This document shows, piece after piece, positions 16,163 to 24,986 of a stretch of 46,676 nucleotides of DNA. The notes beneath the pieces were generated by a model. That model was given only the letters and a program-made list of their open reading frames with translations. It did not search any database and was not told the origin of the DNA. Position numbers and translations under genes: made by a program. This DNA is from an uncultured Synergistales bacterium (GTDB lineage: Bacteria > Synergistota > Synergistia > Synergistales > Aminobacteriaceae). How positions within the stretch are numbered: position 1 is the stretch's first letter; each line of letters starts with the position of its first letter. The stretch covers positions 1-46,676 of the forward strand of contig CAJOCL010000017.1 in NCBI GenBank assembly GCA_905233565.1. The letters run 5' to 3'.

Positions 16163-18094
16163 ATGAGCGACATTAAGAAATACGAGCCTTTGTGGGGATC
16201 ATGGTACGTTGATGACAGCCCGCTCGGGGAGGGGTCATTCGGGAAGGTCTACAAAGTTCATAAAGAAGAGTTCGGGCGCAGGTATTACGCCGCCGTAAAA
16301 ATAATATCACTGCCGCAAAGCCAGGAAGACCTTAACAGAATAAGAAGTGAATTTAATGACGATGAGCCGTCAGTAAGAAGCTACTTCAAAGGAATGGTTG
16401 ACGATATAGTGCAGGAAATTGACCTGATGAGCATTTTCAGGGGAAATTCAAACGTTGTATCGCTTGAAGATCATGAAGTAGTACCGAATGAAGGCTCTGA
16501 AGGCTGGGACTCCATAGGCTGGGATATTTTAATACGTATGGAGCTGTTGAAAACTCTTTCAGCGTACATAACTGAGCGTCCGCTGACGACGGCTGATGTT
16601 ATGAGGGTCGGAATAGACATATCACACGCGCTTGAACTCTGTGCAATGAAAAACGTTATTCACAGAGATATTAAGCCGGACAATATATTTGTCTCTGAAT
16701 ATGGAGATTTCAAACTTGGAGATTTCGGGGTAGCCAGACACATTGCGCGTGCAAATTCTGAAATGTCAAAGAAGGGAACGCCGACTTATATGGCTCCCGA
16801 AGTATTTAATAATCAGGATTACGGGCCGGGCGTTGATTTATATTCGCTTGGAATCGTCATGTACCGTTACCTGAATAAAAACAGGGTGCCTTTTATGCCG
16901 CCTTTTCCTGAGCCGATAAAGCCCGAAGACAGGGAAAAAGCATTATTGCGCAGGATGAGGGGCGATGAGCCTCTGCCGAACATTCCTGACATTCCGCCCG
17001 AATTAAACGATTTTGTCCTGAAAGCCTGTTCTTTTAACCCTGAAGACAGATTCAAAGATGCTGCGGAGTTCAGAACTGAACTTGAAAGAATAGCAGGTGT
17101 GAAGTCAAAAATTCCCGTTCAGGAAGTTACCCGCGAACCGGCAAGGCAGGAAATCAGAAGACCCCGTGCAATGCGTCATGAAGAAGAGGAGAGGACTACG
17201 GGAGTTTTTATGCTTAAACGTGATGCGACAGTAGCTCAGTCAAGAGATGACCGCCCCAAAGTTCCTGAAAGTATTACTAACATTATTTCAGGAATCGGCG
17301 CGGTATGTTCGGGGATTTTGACGCTGCTGTGCCTGTTCAGCGGTAAAATCGGAGATGTTTTCCTGTCAATGCCGCTATATGCGATGTGCGTTGCGTTGTG
17401 TGTGCTTAATTTCCGTCTTTCAGCCTTAAATCTCATAACTATTGCGTGGCTCACGTGCTATCTTGCTTTCAGTGCGCTGATAAATTTTTCAGCTTTCAGT
17501 TATTCACTGCTTGTTCTGCTGCTGGGTATAATGTCAGTTGAAGCATTGAGATCCAAAAGCTGGAAATACAGATATATTCTCAGTATTACGCTGGTTTCGT
17601 GGGCTTTGGTATCCGGCATATTGACATATGTTACAGTCAGCGGATCTGATGTCATGGCTTACCGTGAACTGCATTCGGCAGCGTATGGAATACCGGCGAT
17701 GATGCTGATAACGGCAGCTCTTGTCATGTTCCCGCACAGGGACAAGGGGGAGATTTTAGCGGGCCTTATGGCTCTTGAGCTTATGCCTTTTATAGCCTTC
17801 ATAGTGTTTATATTGAGCGCGTTAATCGGTTTTGATCTGCCTGTTCTTTTCAACATTGCGAAGGCGAATTTAACAGGTTTTACGCTTGAAAAATTTTCCT
17901 GGTGGCGTTACGGGCGTATATTCGGGGTTATTCTGCAGACAGTTTCGGCTGAATGCCTGCTGCTTGTTGCGGCTGCGAGAATGATTCCGGGAGATTTTCT
18001 TGGAATGCTTGAAAACAGGGAAAAAGCAGTTATGATTTTCTTTGCGAGCATAATAATTATTGCTGCCGGAGTGCTTTTTGTTGCGTTAATCTAA
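16163..18094 (+). CDS. Membrane-bound eukaryotic-type Ser/Thr protein kinase
   Basis: 643 residues. The kinase domain (about 10-315) has the glycine loop LGEGSFGKVY (21-30), ATP lysine Lys46, catalytic loop HRDIKPDN (His167), DFG (Asp187) and KGTPTYMAPE, all intact. A basic linker (EPARQEIRRPRAMRHEEEE) leads to about nine hydrophobic segments (about 370-643), an unusual polytopic tail where many bacterial kinases have one membrane helix and an external sensor. It starts 3 bp after the PP2C phosphatase and is followed by a terminator. Together with the FHA-bearing ATPase this resembles a Thr-phosphorylation switch. The substrates are not known. Confidence 0.93.
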   Translation: MSDIKKYEPLWGSWYVDDSPLGEGSFGKVYKVHKEEFGRRYYAAVKIISLPQSQEDLNRIRSEFNDDEPSVRSYFKGMVDDIVQEIDLMSIFRGNSNVVSLEDHEVVPNEGSEGWDSIGWDILIRMELLKTLSAYITERPLTTADVMRVGIDISHALELCAMKNVIHRDIKPDNIFVSEYGDFKLGDFGVARHIARANSEMSKKGTPTYMAPEVFNNQDYGPGVDLYSLGIVMYRYLNKNRVPFMPPFPEPIKPEDREKALLRRMRGDEPLPNIPDIPPELNDFVLKACSFNPEDRFKDAAEFRTELERIAGVKSKIPVQEVTREPARQEIRRPRAMRHEEEERTTGVFMLKRDATVAQSRDDRPKVPESITNIISGIGAVCSGILTLLCLFSGKIGDVFLSMPLYAMCVALCVLNFRLSALNLITIAWLTCYLAFSALINFSAFSYSLLVLLLGIMSVEALRSKSWKYRYILSITLVSWALVSGILTYVTVSGSDVMAYRELHSAAYGIPAMMLITAALVMFPHRDKGEILAGLMALELMPFIAFIVFILSALIGFDLPVLFNIAKANLTGFTLEKFSWWRYGRIFGVILQTVSAECLLLVAAARMIPGDFLGMLENREKAVMIFFASIIIIAAGVLFVALI

Positions 18095-18101
18095 AAATAA
18101 G

Positions 18102-18131
18102 CCCTGCGGAAATTTCAAACGCAGGGTTTTT
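18102..18131 (+). terminator. Rho-independent terminator ending the type VII operon
   Basis: CCCTGCG (18102-18108) pairs with CGCAGGG (18120-18126), followed by a run of five T. It lies 8 bp after the kinase stop and separates the secretion operon from the CsgG-like pair. Confidence 0.8.
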
Positions 18132-18200
18132 CAACATAGTATTTAATTATGTATGCTAGAATTAATTTATATTCTAAAATCATAGGGGGTAAAGGTAAAA

Positions 18201-18821
18201 ATGCGTACTATTTCAAAATTATTATTGATTCTGACGGCTTTAACGGTACTTACAGGCACGGCGTGTGCGCTGCCCAGACTTGCGGTAAGACAGTTTGAGG
18301 ACAGGACGCAGGAGAAAGATGCACCTGCTTCTGCCGTAATGGATATGATGGTTACGGAACTGAACAAGGCAAAAGTGTTTGACCTTATGGAACGAGAGAG
18401 ATTTGACTATGTTGCGGACGAAATAAAGCTCAGCCAGTCAGGTTTAGTCGATCCGTCTATGGTTTTAGAGGTTGGGAAAATTCAGAGTGCGCAATATTCG
18501 ATGACGGGGGCAATAACCCTTTATTACTACAATGAAAAGGCCAGCGGATTTGTTCTGCCTGTGATAGGCAGTGCAGCTATAGCAAAGACTGCATATGTTC
18601 TTCTTGAGATTCGTATTATCGACAATACTACTGGAAAAATCATATATTCATCGGAAAAACTTGGAAGTTCGCGCCAGGATTCATCGGGAAGTCTTGGAGG
18701 CTACAAGGGATTTTTTATCGGCGGATATAAAAGGGTGTACGGAGGAATACTTGCGTCGGCAACACGTGATTCAGTTATGAAGCATGTTGAGGCTATAAAA
18801 GCGATACACTGGGAAGAATAA
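18201..18821 (+). CDS. CsgG-family exported protein 1
   Basis: 206 residues. A signal peptide (RTISKLLLILTALTVLTGTACA) precedes the CsgG-type core: LAVRQFEDRT, MMVTELNKAKVFDLMERERFD, LSQSGLVDPSMVLEVGKIQSAQYSMTGAITLY and RIIDNTTGKIIYSSEK. The Cys near the cleavage point (LTGTAC) is a poor lipobox. An AGGGGGT site (18184-18190) precedes the ATG. CsgG is the outer-membrane curli export channel; shorter relatives occur in many envelope systems. It is transcribed with the next CsgG-like gene directly behind the type VII operon, so a periplasmic or outer-membrane role in the same system is plausible but unproven. Confidence 0.8.
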   Translation: MRTISKLLLILTALTVLTGTACALPRLAVRQFEDRTQEKDAPASAVMDMMVTELNKAKVFDLMERERFDYVADEIKLSQSGLVDPSMVLEVGKIQSAQYSMTGAITLYYYNEKASGFVLPVIGSAAIAKTAYVLLEIRIIDNTTGKIIYSSEKLGSSRQDSSGSLGGYKGFFIGGYKRVYGGILASATRDSVMKHVEAIKAIHWEE

Positions 18822-18832
18822 ATATAATCAAC

Positions 18833-19780
18833 GTGAAAATGAAAAAAATACTTCTTTCATTCTGCTTAATTATGTCTTTATGTGCTGTAAGTTCAGAAGC
18901 TGCAGAAAATGATAATATTCGTCTCGGTGTTATGAAATTCTTGTCAAGAACAGACGGGGTAAGCGAACAGCAGGCCGCCGCAATCGGTGATATTTTTGCG
19001 CGTATTCTTACAAATTCAAGATCACTTATCATTGTTGAACGGGACAGGTTTGACGAATTAGCAAGAGAACATCAGCTTACACAGTCGGGAAGTTTCAAGG
19101 ACAATGAGATAATCGAACTTGGTAAATTAATGAGCTGTAATTATATGCTTATAGGATCGGTTACGAATCTTGAACGCAAAGTTTCAGAGTCTGATTTCTG
19201 GATAGTCAGCGAGACGCGTCAGGAAATTACTGCGACAATAGATGTCAGGGTAGTTGATGTTACGACGAGCAAAGTAATAATGTCATTTTCTGAGAGCGGA
19301 AGTTCAGCACGAAAGGGGGAAGGCTTTAACTTTTACGGCATAAAGACCGATAAGGGGAAAAGTTTCAAGGGAATTGAAGAGTCTGCAATAGCTGAGGCCG
19401 TATTCAGGACAAGTTTCAAAATCCGTGAAAAACTTGCGGGAGAACGTATTCAGGTTGCGAATGTTTCTTCAAAAGCACTAACGCTGAATGCCGGGAAAAA
19501 CTGGGGAGTAAGCGATGGTGTTTTGTTCGGTGTTTATTCAGAAGGAAGGGAAGAATTTAATCTCGATGGTACATCATTGGGACGAAAATTAACCCTTCTT
19601 GCAATCGTGAAAGTTACGGATGCGCAGAATGAATTTAGTTATGCTCAAATTGTTAAAAACGGCGGTACGGCTTCAAGCATCCGTAAAGGTAATAAACTTG
19701 AACCGCTCACTAAGAAAGAGGCAGATGATCTAATAAAAAAGAAAGTTTTTTCAGGGAAAAAGAGCGGTAAGAAAAATTAA
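18833..19780 (+). CDS. CsgG-family exported protein 2
   Basis: 315 residues from GTG 18833 (or 313 from ATG 18839; neither has a clear ribosome site). The signal peptide is KKILLSFCLIMSLCAVSSEA. The core repeats that of the preceding gene: RLGVMKFLSRTDG, IFARILTNSRSLIIVERDRFD, LTQSGSFKDNEIIELGKLMSCNYMLIGSVTNL and DVRVVDVTTSKVIMSFSE. A C-terminal extension (about 205-315) adds a beta-rich part (NVSSKALTLNAGKNWGVSDG) and a Lys-rich tail. It lies 11 bp after its paralogue; the two probably work together in the envelope. Confidence 0.8.
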   Translation: MKMKKILLSFCLIMSLCAVSSEAAENDNIRLGVMKFLSRTDGVSEQQAAAIGDIFARILTNSRSLIIVERDRFDELAREHQLTQSGSFKDNEIIELGKLMSCNYMLIGSVTNLERKVSESDFWIVSETRQEITATIDVRVVDVTTSKVIMSFSESGSSARKGEGFNFYGIKTDKGKSFKGIEESAIAEAVFRTSFKIREKLAGERIQVANVSSKALTLNAGKNWGVSDGVLFGVYSEGREEFNLDGTSLGRKLTLLAIVKVTDAQNEFSYAQIVKNGGTASSIRKGNKLEPLTKKEADDLIKKKVFSGKKSGKKN

Positions 19781-20012
19781 TTATTTACTTACGTAATATA
19801 TCCCATTATATCATTGGGGTATGTTTGTCTCATTTTTTATTTACACTCCTTCAAAAATCAAGTTTAGCAGTTTTATACCGTACTTTTAAGAGATAATAAA
19901 CAGGCTCTTACATTCTCTTCACTTCAGAAAAATATCTGTCCCCTTTTTTGTTGACAATCACGAAAGCTAATTGTAACATCGCAGCATCGTTTTTAGAAAA
20001 GGAGCTTACATC

Positions 20013-20315
20013 ATGGATAACTCGGCATATGTAGAATATGTAAATTCTAATTAGAGCAAAATTGCCAAACACGTTAATGACTGCTTTGAATCGTCAAAAG
20101 ATTGTATCAGAACAGAACTCATAAGTGCAATTAAAGAATATCTAAATCCAATACCAGTTCATTATGATTGGCGACCAGATGGGAATCCTTATGACATTTC
20201 CGGTGAAATAATCAAAAATGGATATGTGCTGTTAGATCAGACAATAGATTCTTTTCTTGAAAATGAATATTTCTCTATGAATCATTGGCATCTTCAAGCA
20301 TATCGCGTACACTAA
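20013..20315 (+). pseudogene. Small ORF interrupted by an in-frame TAG (unknown function)
   Basis: An AAGGAG site (19998-20003) leads to ATG 20013. The frame is open for 101 codons to TAA 20313-20315 except for a TAG at codon 14 (20052-20054). The hypothetical product begins MDNSAYVEYVNSN and continues after the TAG with SKIAKHVNDCFESSKDC, then IPVHYDWRPDGNPYDISGE. I do not recognise it. It lies in a region of decayed genes next to an IS remnant, so a nonsense mutation is the simplest reading. No other start allows the downstream part. Confidence 0.5.
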
Positions 20316-20464
20316 CTTTGTCCAAGTTCCCCGCCGTTCTCGTGGCCCGTTCTATTAAATTAGAACTGTCCGGGATTGGGGAATGGGACAATTTTTTACC
20401 TGTTTTTTACATGATTATATTATGTGAAGAACGGACTATGTGAATTAAGCCCGTTCCTTAAATA
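20316..20464. other. Non-coding gap between broken ORF and IS remnant
   Basis: No supported gene. The stretch contains GTCCGGGATTGGGGAATGGG and T-rich sequence. It may include the outer flank of the IS5-family remnant, but no clear terminal repeat was found. Confidence 0.4.
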
Positions 20465-20962
20465 TTTTTGTAAAAGGATACAAAGCCGTTGATACATACA
20501 ACAGATTTGTACTGCTGTTGTATATGATGAGGTCTTTTCCCATAGCTAGTAATAATCCCCAGCCAACGTTTTAATTTCAGAAAAGCGTTTTATACTTGAT
20601 AGCGATTCTCATAATTTCTTGACTGTATTATCGTTTGTTTTTACGATTTTTCTTTGGCGGAATTACTGCTTCCATCCTCTTTGAATGGGCAATCTTAAGC
20701 ACGCCGTTTGTACTGCAAGGTGTATTTTTGAGTTAAGCCACCTTTTGTACGTCCCATGTCCTGATCCCGCCTCGTACATCAATGGCATGTGGTAAATCTC
20801 TCCAAAGAGTACCAGTGCGTAAAATCCAAATGACAGCGTTTATAAAATTCCTGTTATCTTTTGCATTACGCCCCGATGACCATTTTCTGCCTGGAAGATG
20901 AGACTCAAGCAATGCCCATATCCTGTGTCCGAAATATCGTGGCATCTGAAATCTTGTGCCAT
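20465..20962 (-). mobile_element. IS5-family insertion sequence remnant (copy 1, minus strand)
   Basis: On the minus strand a decayed transposase begins near 20962; an ATG there gives MAQDFRCHDISD and is then shifted. It continues in another frame (20945-20733) as RIWALLESHLPGR and INAVIWILRTGTLWRDLP, the N-terminal part of an IS5-type DDE transposase. An internal deletion joins this to GGIRTWDVQKV, which is the out-of-frame version of the GTYKRG region seen in copy 2. Sequence down to about 20465 matches copy 2 with many changes. Non-functional. Confidence 0.75.
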
Positions 20963-21181
20963 ATTTTTTTCTCTCTCGTATTAAGTTTTATCTGTATTCT
21001 ACTCCAATTGACGACACTATCAAACATGCGACAATCCATTGAAAATTTCAATTTCTGCGTTTGTCCCGTTAACGTAAACACAGGCTCAATGTTTCGGCAT
21101 TATCTTAATATTCCGTTTATACGCTTGCTGAGCTGCCTACACCGAGAATATGTTACATGCTGATAAAAGCAAAAATTATTT
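20963..21181. other. Intergenic, no gene seen
   Basis: A/T-rich sequence between the IS remnant and the aldo/keto reductase fragment. Frames are short and without ribosome sites or recognisable motifs. Confidence 0.4.
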
Positions 21182-21553
21182 TCATTGTAATTCCTCACGG
21201 TAAATTAAATTATATTGATTTCGCATCGTGACAAACTTTGTCCAGCCATGACGCTCAACGATATTTTGAAGTCTCTCAAACTGCCATGCGTCCATTGTGC
21301 AAGCCCCTATATAACGAGCCTTTCCGGATTTAACAACATCGTGAAAAGCTTCCATGATTTCTTCCATAGGCGTGAACGGGTCTAACCTGTGAATTTGATA
21401 TAAATCAACATAATCAAGTCCGAGACGCTGAAGACTGTATTTTAGCTCGCTATCGTACGAATATTTCAATAGGACTGCAAATGAGGTCTTTTTTTGCCGT
21501 AAGCAATAACGACATTTGAAGCTGAGCATGAAGGAATTTCTGTTACGCCGCAT
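21182..21553 (-). pseudogene. Aldo/keto reductase fragment
   Basis: Of 123 codons, the last about 90 resemble the central part of an aldo/keto reductase: SLQRLGLDYVDLYQIHRLD, EEIMEAFHDVVKSGKARYIG and NQYNLIYRE. The first about 33 residues (MRRNRNSFMLSFKCRYC) do not match, the catalytic Asp-Tyr-Lys N-terminal part is missing, and it stops at YREELQ before the rest of the barrel. Both ends are therefore lost. It is not a copy of the complete reductase at 36255, which belongs to a different subgroup. Confidence 0.75.
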
Positions 21554-21612
21554 TTCCTGCCATTGTCGGATCCGTTGTCATTTCTGAAAGGTGAAGAGGA
21601 TATTTATTCTCA

Positions 21613-21789
21613 ATGGAAGTTGACGTTAAGAGAATACCTGACATAAAACTTCATAAACTTTTTGAGAGTAAAATTTACTTGATAACTGAAAAATCAGATT
21701 CATTAGCACAGAAAAAAATTATAGAACTGTCAGCTACGTATTATGTACACATGCAAGCGAGCAGAGGAAAAGTATTTATGAATTTGTAA
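21613..21789 (+). pseudogene. Short ORF, possible LysR-type regulator fragment
   Basis: 58 codons encoding MEVDVKRIPDIKLHKLFESK, then IYLITEKSDSLAQKKIIEL. The pattern of a strand with Glu followed by a Ser-Leu-Ala step resembles the effector-binding domain of LysR-type regulators, which often sit beside oxidoreductases such as the adjacent reductase fragment. There is no convincing start site and no DNA-binding domain. Low certainty. Confidence 0.3.
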
Positions 21790-21864
21790 AACTTTTACAG
21801 AAAATTTATACGGAACGTTCAGACTTTCCTGTGTGAATAAATTCAATCCCAGCTCCTTTAGGTC

Positions 21865-21902
21865 TTAAAAAACACCCCTTAAGTTTTATGCTTACGGGGT
21901 GT
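21865..21902 (-). terminator. Rho-independent terminator of the LCP gene
   Basis: Read on the minus strand, ACACCCC (21902-21896) pairs with GGGGTGT (21878-21872) and is followed by TTTTTT. It lies about 15 bp after the stop of the LCP gene. Confidence 0.8.
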
Positions 21903-21916
21903 ATGCTTAATTCACG

Positions 21917-23302
21917 TTAAGAGTTAAGCGGTTCAAGCCTCCTGAATAATTCTTCTTTGTCATGGCCGATTATGAGAGTGAGGGAAGCGGCTCTGCTGTC
22001 AGCCTGTATTAATCTTTCGTTTGTAATTCCGCAAAGTTCAGCGAGTGCCTTAGCTCCCTGCTTAACGCTTTCATCGCTGTTGGGAGGGTAAATTATGCTT
22101 GATGACCTGTAATCGTAATGTCTTGCGTTGCCCGTATAGGGTACTTCAATGCCAATTCTTTGGAAAATCTGAGCTGCTCTTCTGCCGATTCCCTTTTCGC
22201 CGTCTCCGTTAAGTATTCTGATGCTCATAATCTGGTCTCTTAATTCCGCAATCCTTTCATTGCCAAGTGCGGCAGTATTATCCCTTTTAGGCGTTAAATT
22301 CAGTTCGACTTCCTGTTCAGTTTCAAGCGTGAAGGAATCAGCCGGAGGGAGTTTAGCGGCCAATTGCAGCGAAAAGGCGTTGTTATCAAGTATCCAGTAG
22401 CTGATCTCTTTATATGATCCCGTTCTGCCCGGAGCCATGAACATTTTTATTCTGTCCGGCGGAAGGTTATTCGCAAACTGCACGAGTTTAAGGGCTTCAA
22501 GAGGTGCCAGATCCGTATCTATTGCATCAAATAATTCATTGACAATTGCCGGTATTCTTGGGATTATTGACGGTGTTTTGAGCTTTTTCATCATTATGTC
22601 TATGAATTTCTGCTGTCTCTGAACGCGCCCTATATCGCCTAACGGGTCATGCCTGAATCTGACGTAGCCGAGAGCCGTTTTTCCGTCCATATGCTGCTGT
22701 CCTGCAGGAATGTTGATAAATAATTTCCCTGAATAATCGTTGTAATGCAGCCTTTTGTCAACGTAAATATCAATTCCGCCCAGTATGTCGACTATTCTCG
22801 GGAAACTCTTATAGCTGATTTTAACGAAATAATCTACGGGCATTCCCGTTAAATTTACGAGTGTTTCGCGTAACAGCCTTATACCTCCGTAGACATAAGC
22901 ATGATTAATTTTGTCCCAGCTCTTTCCGGGAATATAGACCCGTGAATCTCTTGGAATTGATGCTATTCTCAGACCCTTGTTGTCCCCGTCAAAAATTGCC
23001 AGTGCTATCGCGTCTGTCCTTGATCCTCCTTCAACGTTATCAAGCCCGACGATTAAGACATTAACGCTGTTACGGGTATTTGATGATTCATTCTTAGCCT
23101 CGCCGACTGCAAGTTCCGTGTCCGCTGGGCTGACATCGCCGCTTCTCTGCACCGGTTCAGTGGTTTCGGTTCTAAGTCTTGATGCTGATGGTATAGGAAG
23201 CGGGTTAGGATCGTTAAGTACTTCCATTAACCTTAAAGCTGCACCGCCTACCGCAGAGGCAGCAACCAAGAAAATTATTCCCAAAATTTTTAACATTTTC
23301 AT
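21917..23302 (-). CDS. LytR-CpsA-Psr (LCP) family cell-envelope protein with LytR_C domain
   Basis: 461 residues. One N-terminal membrane anchor (LKILGIIFLVAASAVGGAAL) is followed by a Pro/Ser/Thr-rich linker and the LCP domain (about 80-235). Conserved motifs are VGLDNVEGGSRTDA, IASIPRDSRV, KINHAYVYGG and YVRFRHDPLGDIGRVQRQQ, including the Arg/Asp residues that bind polyprenyl-phosphate substrates. A LytR_C-type domain (about 365-455, IRILNGDGEKGIGRRAAQIF) ends the protein. LCP enzymes ligate glycopolymers to the cell wall; the role in a diderm is less clear. It stands alone with its own terminator. Confidence 0.92.
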   Translation of the reverse strand: MKMLKILGIIFLVAASAVGGAALRLMEVLNDPNPLPIPSASRLRTETTEPVQRSGDVSPADTELAVGEAKNESSNTRNSVNVLIVGLDNVEGGSRTDAIALAIFDGDNKGLRIASIPRDSRVYIPGKSWDKINHAYVYGGIRLLRETLVNLTGMPVDYFVKISYKSFPRIVDILGGIDIYVDKRLHYNDYSGKLFINIPAGQQHMDGKTALGYVRFRHDPLGDIGRVQRQQKFIDIMMKKLKTPSIIPRIPAIVNELFDAIDTDLAPLEALKLVQFANNLPPDRIKMFMAPGRTGSYKEISYWILDNNAFSLQLAAKLPPADSFTLETEQEVELNLTPKRDNTAALGNERIAELRDQIMSIRILNGDGEKGIGRRAAQIFQRIGIEVPYTGNARHYDYRSSSIIYPPNSDESVKQGAKALAELCGITNERLIQADSRAASLTLIIGHDKEELFRRLEPLNS

Positions 23303-23368
23303 ATTCTGCTACTGCACAAGCCTTTCTTAATCTTAATTTTTATATATACTCAGACATTATATCAATAT

Positions 23369-24967
23369 TTATTGCTCAATAATATCAGCCCATTTGAAAT
23401 ATACAATTCCTGTGGGAGTTTCAAATATTCCCTTAACCCTTGTACTCTGCATCTTTGCCGATGAAAAGAAATAAAGCGGTATCAAAGGAAGGTCATTCAT
23501 CAGGATTTTTTCGGCATCATGAAGGTAATTCATTCTCTTTACGTGATTCGGTTCAACGGCTGCCCTTTTTATTAAAGAATCAAATTCAGGATTGCTGTAT
23601 CTGCTGTCGTTGTTCTGAGAATTTGTCGTGAATATTTCAAGAAGTCCCGCAGCGTCGGGAAAATCCATAACCCATGCACTTCCGGCAATTTCAAAATCTC
23701 CGTTCTTTTTTGTGTTCAAAAAGACCTTCCATTCTTCATTTGCCAGATTTACTTTTATGCCGAGAGCTGTCTTCCACATTCCTTGAAGGACTTCAGGGAG
23801 AGTTTTATTTGATGAACTTGACGAATATTTATACGTAATTTCGGGGAATCCCTTTCCGTCAGGATAACCGGCTTCGGCTAAAAGCCTTTTTGCCTCCTGA
23901 ATGTCAGCATTCTCAGGAATTAAAATTCCGCCCTCAGTCCTGAAATCTTCGGATTCATATTTTCCTGGTATAAGCGGACATATTGCACCTGTCGCCGGAG
24001 TGTGTCCGCCCAATATAATTTTGTCAGTGATAATTTTCCGGTCTATTGCGAGGGAAAAAGCCCGCCTTACTCTGGGATCATCGAAAGGCTTTCTTGAAAC
24101 GTTGAACTCAGAAAAAACGATGGTAAACGAAGGAATCTTAACAGCTTCACCGCGTTTTAACAACATCGGCTTCATCAGTGACGGTATGCTCGTCATGTAG
24201 TCTATGCGCCCCGCCCTGAAAGCTGCAAGTGCCGTGTTCCCGTCCCCTATAAAAACGAGCCTGACGCGGTCAATTTTAACGTTTTCTGAATCCCAGTAAT
24301 TTTTATTTTTTACGATGACTATTTCACCGCCGGAACCGTGCTTCCAGCTTTCGAGCTTGAAAGCTCCGTTTGAGATTAAAGTTTCAGGTTTTGTTGCCCA
24401 TGCTCTGGGGTTAGCGTCAATAACATCAAGCCTCGCGGGCATGAAACACTGAAAGGCCATGTGATAAAGCATTAAGGGATTTACTTGTTCAAGCTCAATA
24501 ATCAAAGTCTTGTCATCAGGTGCATATATCCCCACTTCATCACGTTCAGCCCTGCCGTTATAGAATGCTTCAGCGTTTTTTATGAAAAATCCCATATCAG
24601 CGTAAGAAGCTCCGATTTGAGGGTCAACAAGCCTCAATATTCCGTCCCTGAAGTGAGAGGCCGTTAATTTTTCCCCGTCAGACCATTTAAGATTATCCCG
24701 AAGATGAAACGTCCATTTAAGATTATCGCCTGAAACGTCCCAAGATACGGCACAGGCGGGTTCAGGGTTATTATTACGGCCGATTTGAAGCAGACCTTCA
24801 AAAATATTAGCGTCTACGATTGCGCCGTCAAGCGCGTGATTCAGGGCAGGGTCAATCGTCTGCGGATCAATGCCCAAGTTATAGACGATTTCTTTGACTT
24901 CTTCATCAGCGTTTGAAACTGATACAGAAATTAATATTATTATTAATATCAAAAAAAATTTTTTCAT
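23369..24967 (-). CDS. Peptide ABC transporter substrate-binding protein (OppA/DppA type)
   Basis: 532 residues from ATG 24967, chosen because AAAGGAG lies just before it; a longer frame to 25039 overlaps the preceding gene. A signal peptide (KKFFLILIIILISVSVSNA) is followed by an SBP_bac_5 domain: YNLGIDPQTIDPALNHALD, DNLKWSDGEKLTASHF, RRAFSLAIDRKII and AGYPDGKGFPEITY. It binds oligopeptides in the periplasm and delivers them to the permease encoded upstream in the same operon. No lipobox is evident. Order in transcription: permease B, permease C, ATPase D, ATPase F, binding protein. Confidence 0.93.
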   Translation of the reverse strand: MKKFFLILIIILISVSVSNADEEVKEIVYNLGIDPQTIDPALNHALDGAIVDANIFEGLLQIGRNNNPEPACAVSWDVSGDNLKWTFHLRDNLKWSDGEKLTASHFRDGILRLVDPQIGASYADMGFFIKNAEAFYNGRAERDEVGIYAPDDKTLIIELEQVNPLMLYHMAFQCFMPARLDVIDANPRAWATKPETLISNGAFKLESWKHGSGGEIVIVKNKNYWDSENVKIDRVRLVFIGDGNTALAAFRAGRIDYMTSIPSLMKPMLLKRGEAVKIPSFTIVFSEFNVSRKPFDDPRVRRAFSLAIDRKIITDKIILGGHTPATGAICPLIPGKYESEDFRTEGGILIPENADIQEAKRLLAEAGYPDGKGFPEITYKYSSSSSNKTLPEVLQGMWKTALGIKVNLANEEWKVFLNTKKNGDFEIAGSAWVMDFPDAAGLLEIFTTNSQNNDSRYSNPEFDSLIKRAAVEPNHVKRMNYLHDAEKILMNDLPLIPLYFFSSAKMQSTRVKGIFETPTGIVYFKWADIIEQ

Positions 24968-24986
24968 TATCAACACTCCTTTATCA

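Noticed and set aside
15362-18094. Type VI secretion kinase/phosphatase module
   Set aside because: No type VI structural genes (VipA/B, Hcp, VgrG, ClpV) are present. The neighbours are type VII.
20861-21163. Plus-strand frame of 100 codons
   Set aside because: It runs antisense through the transposase remnant and into A/T-rich sequence, with no ribosome site and no recognisable motif.
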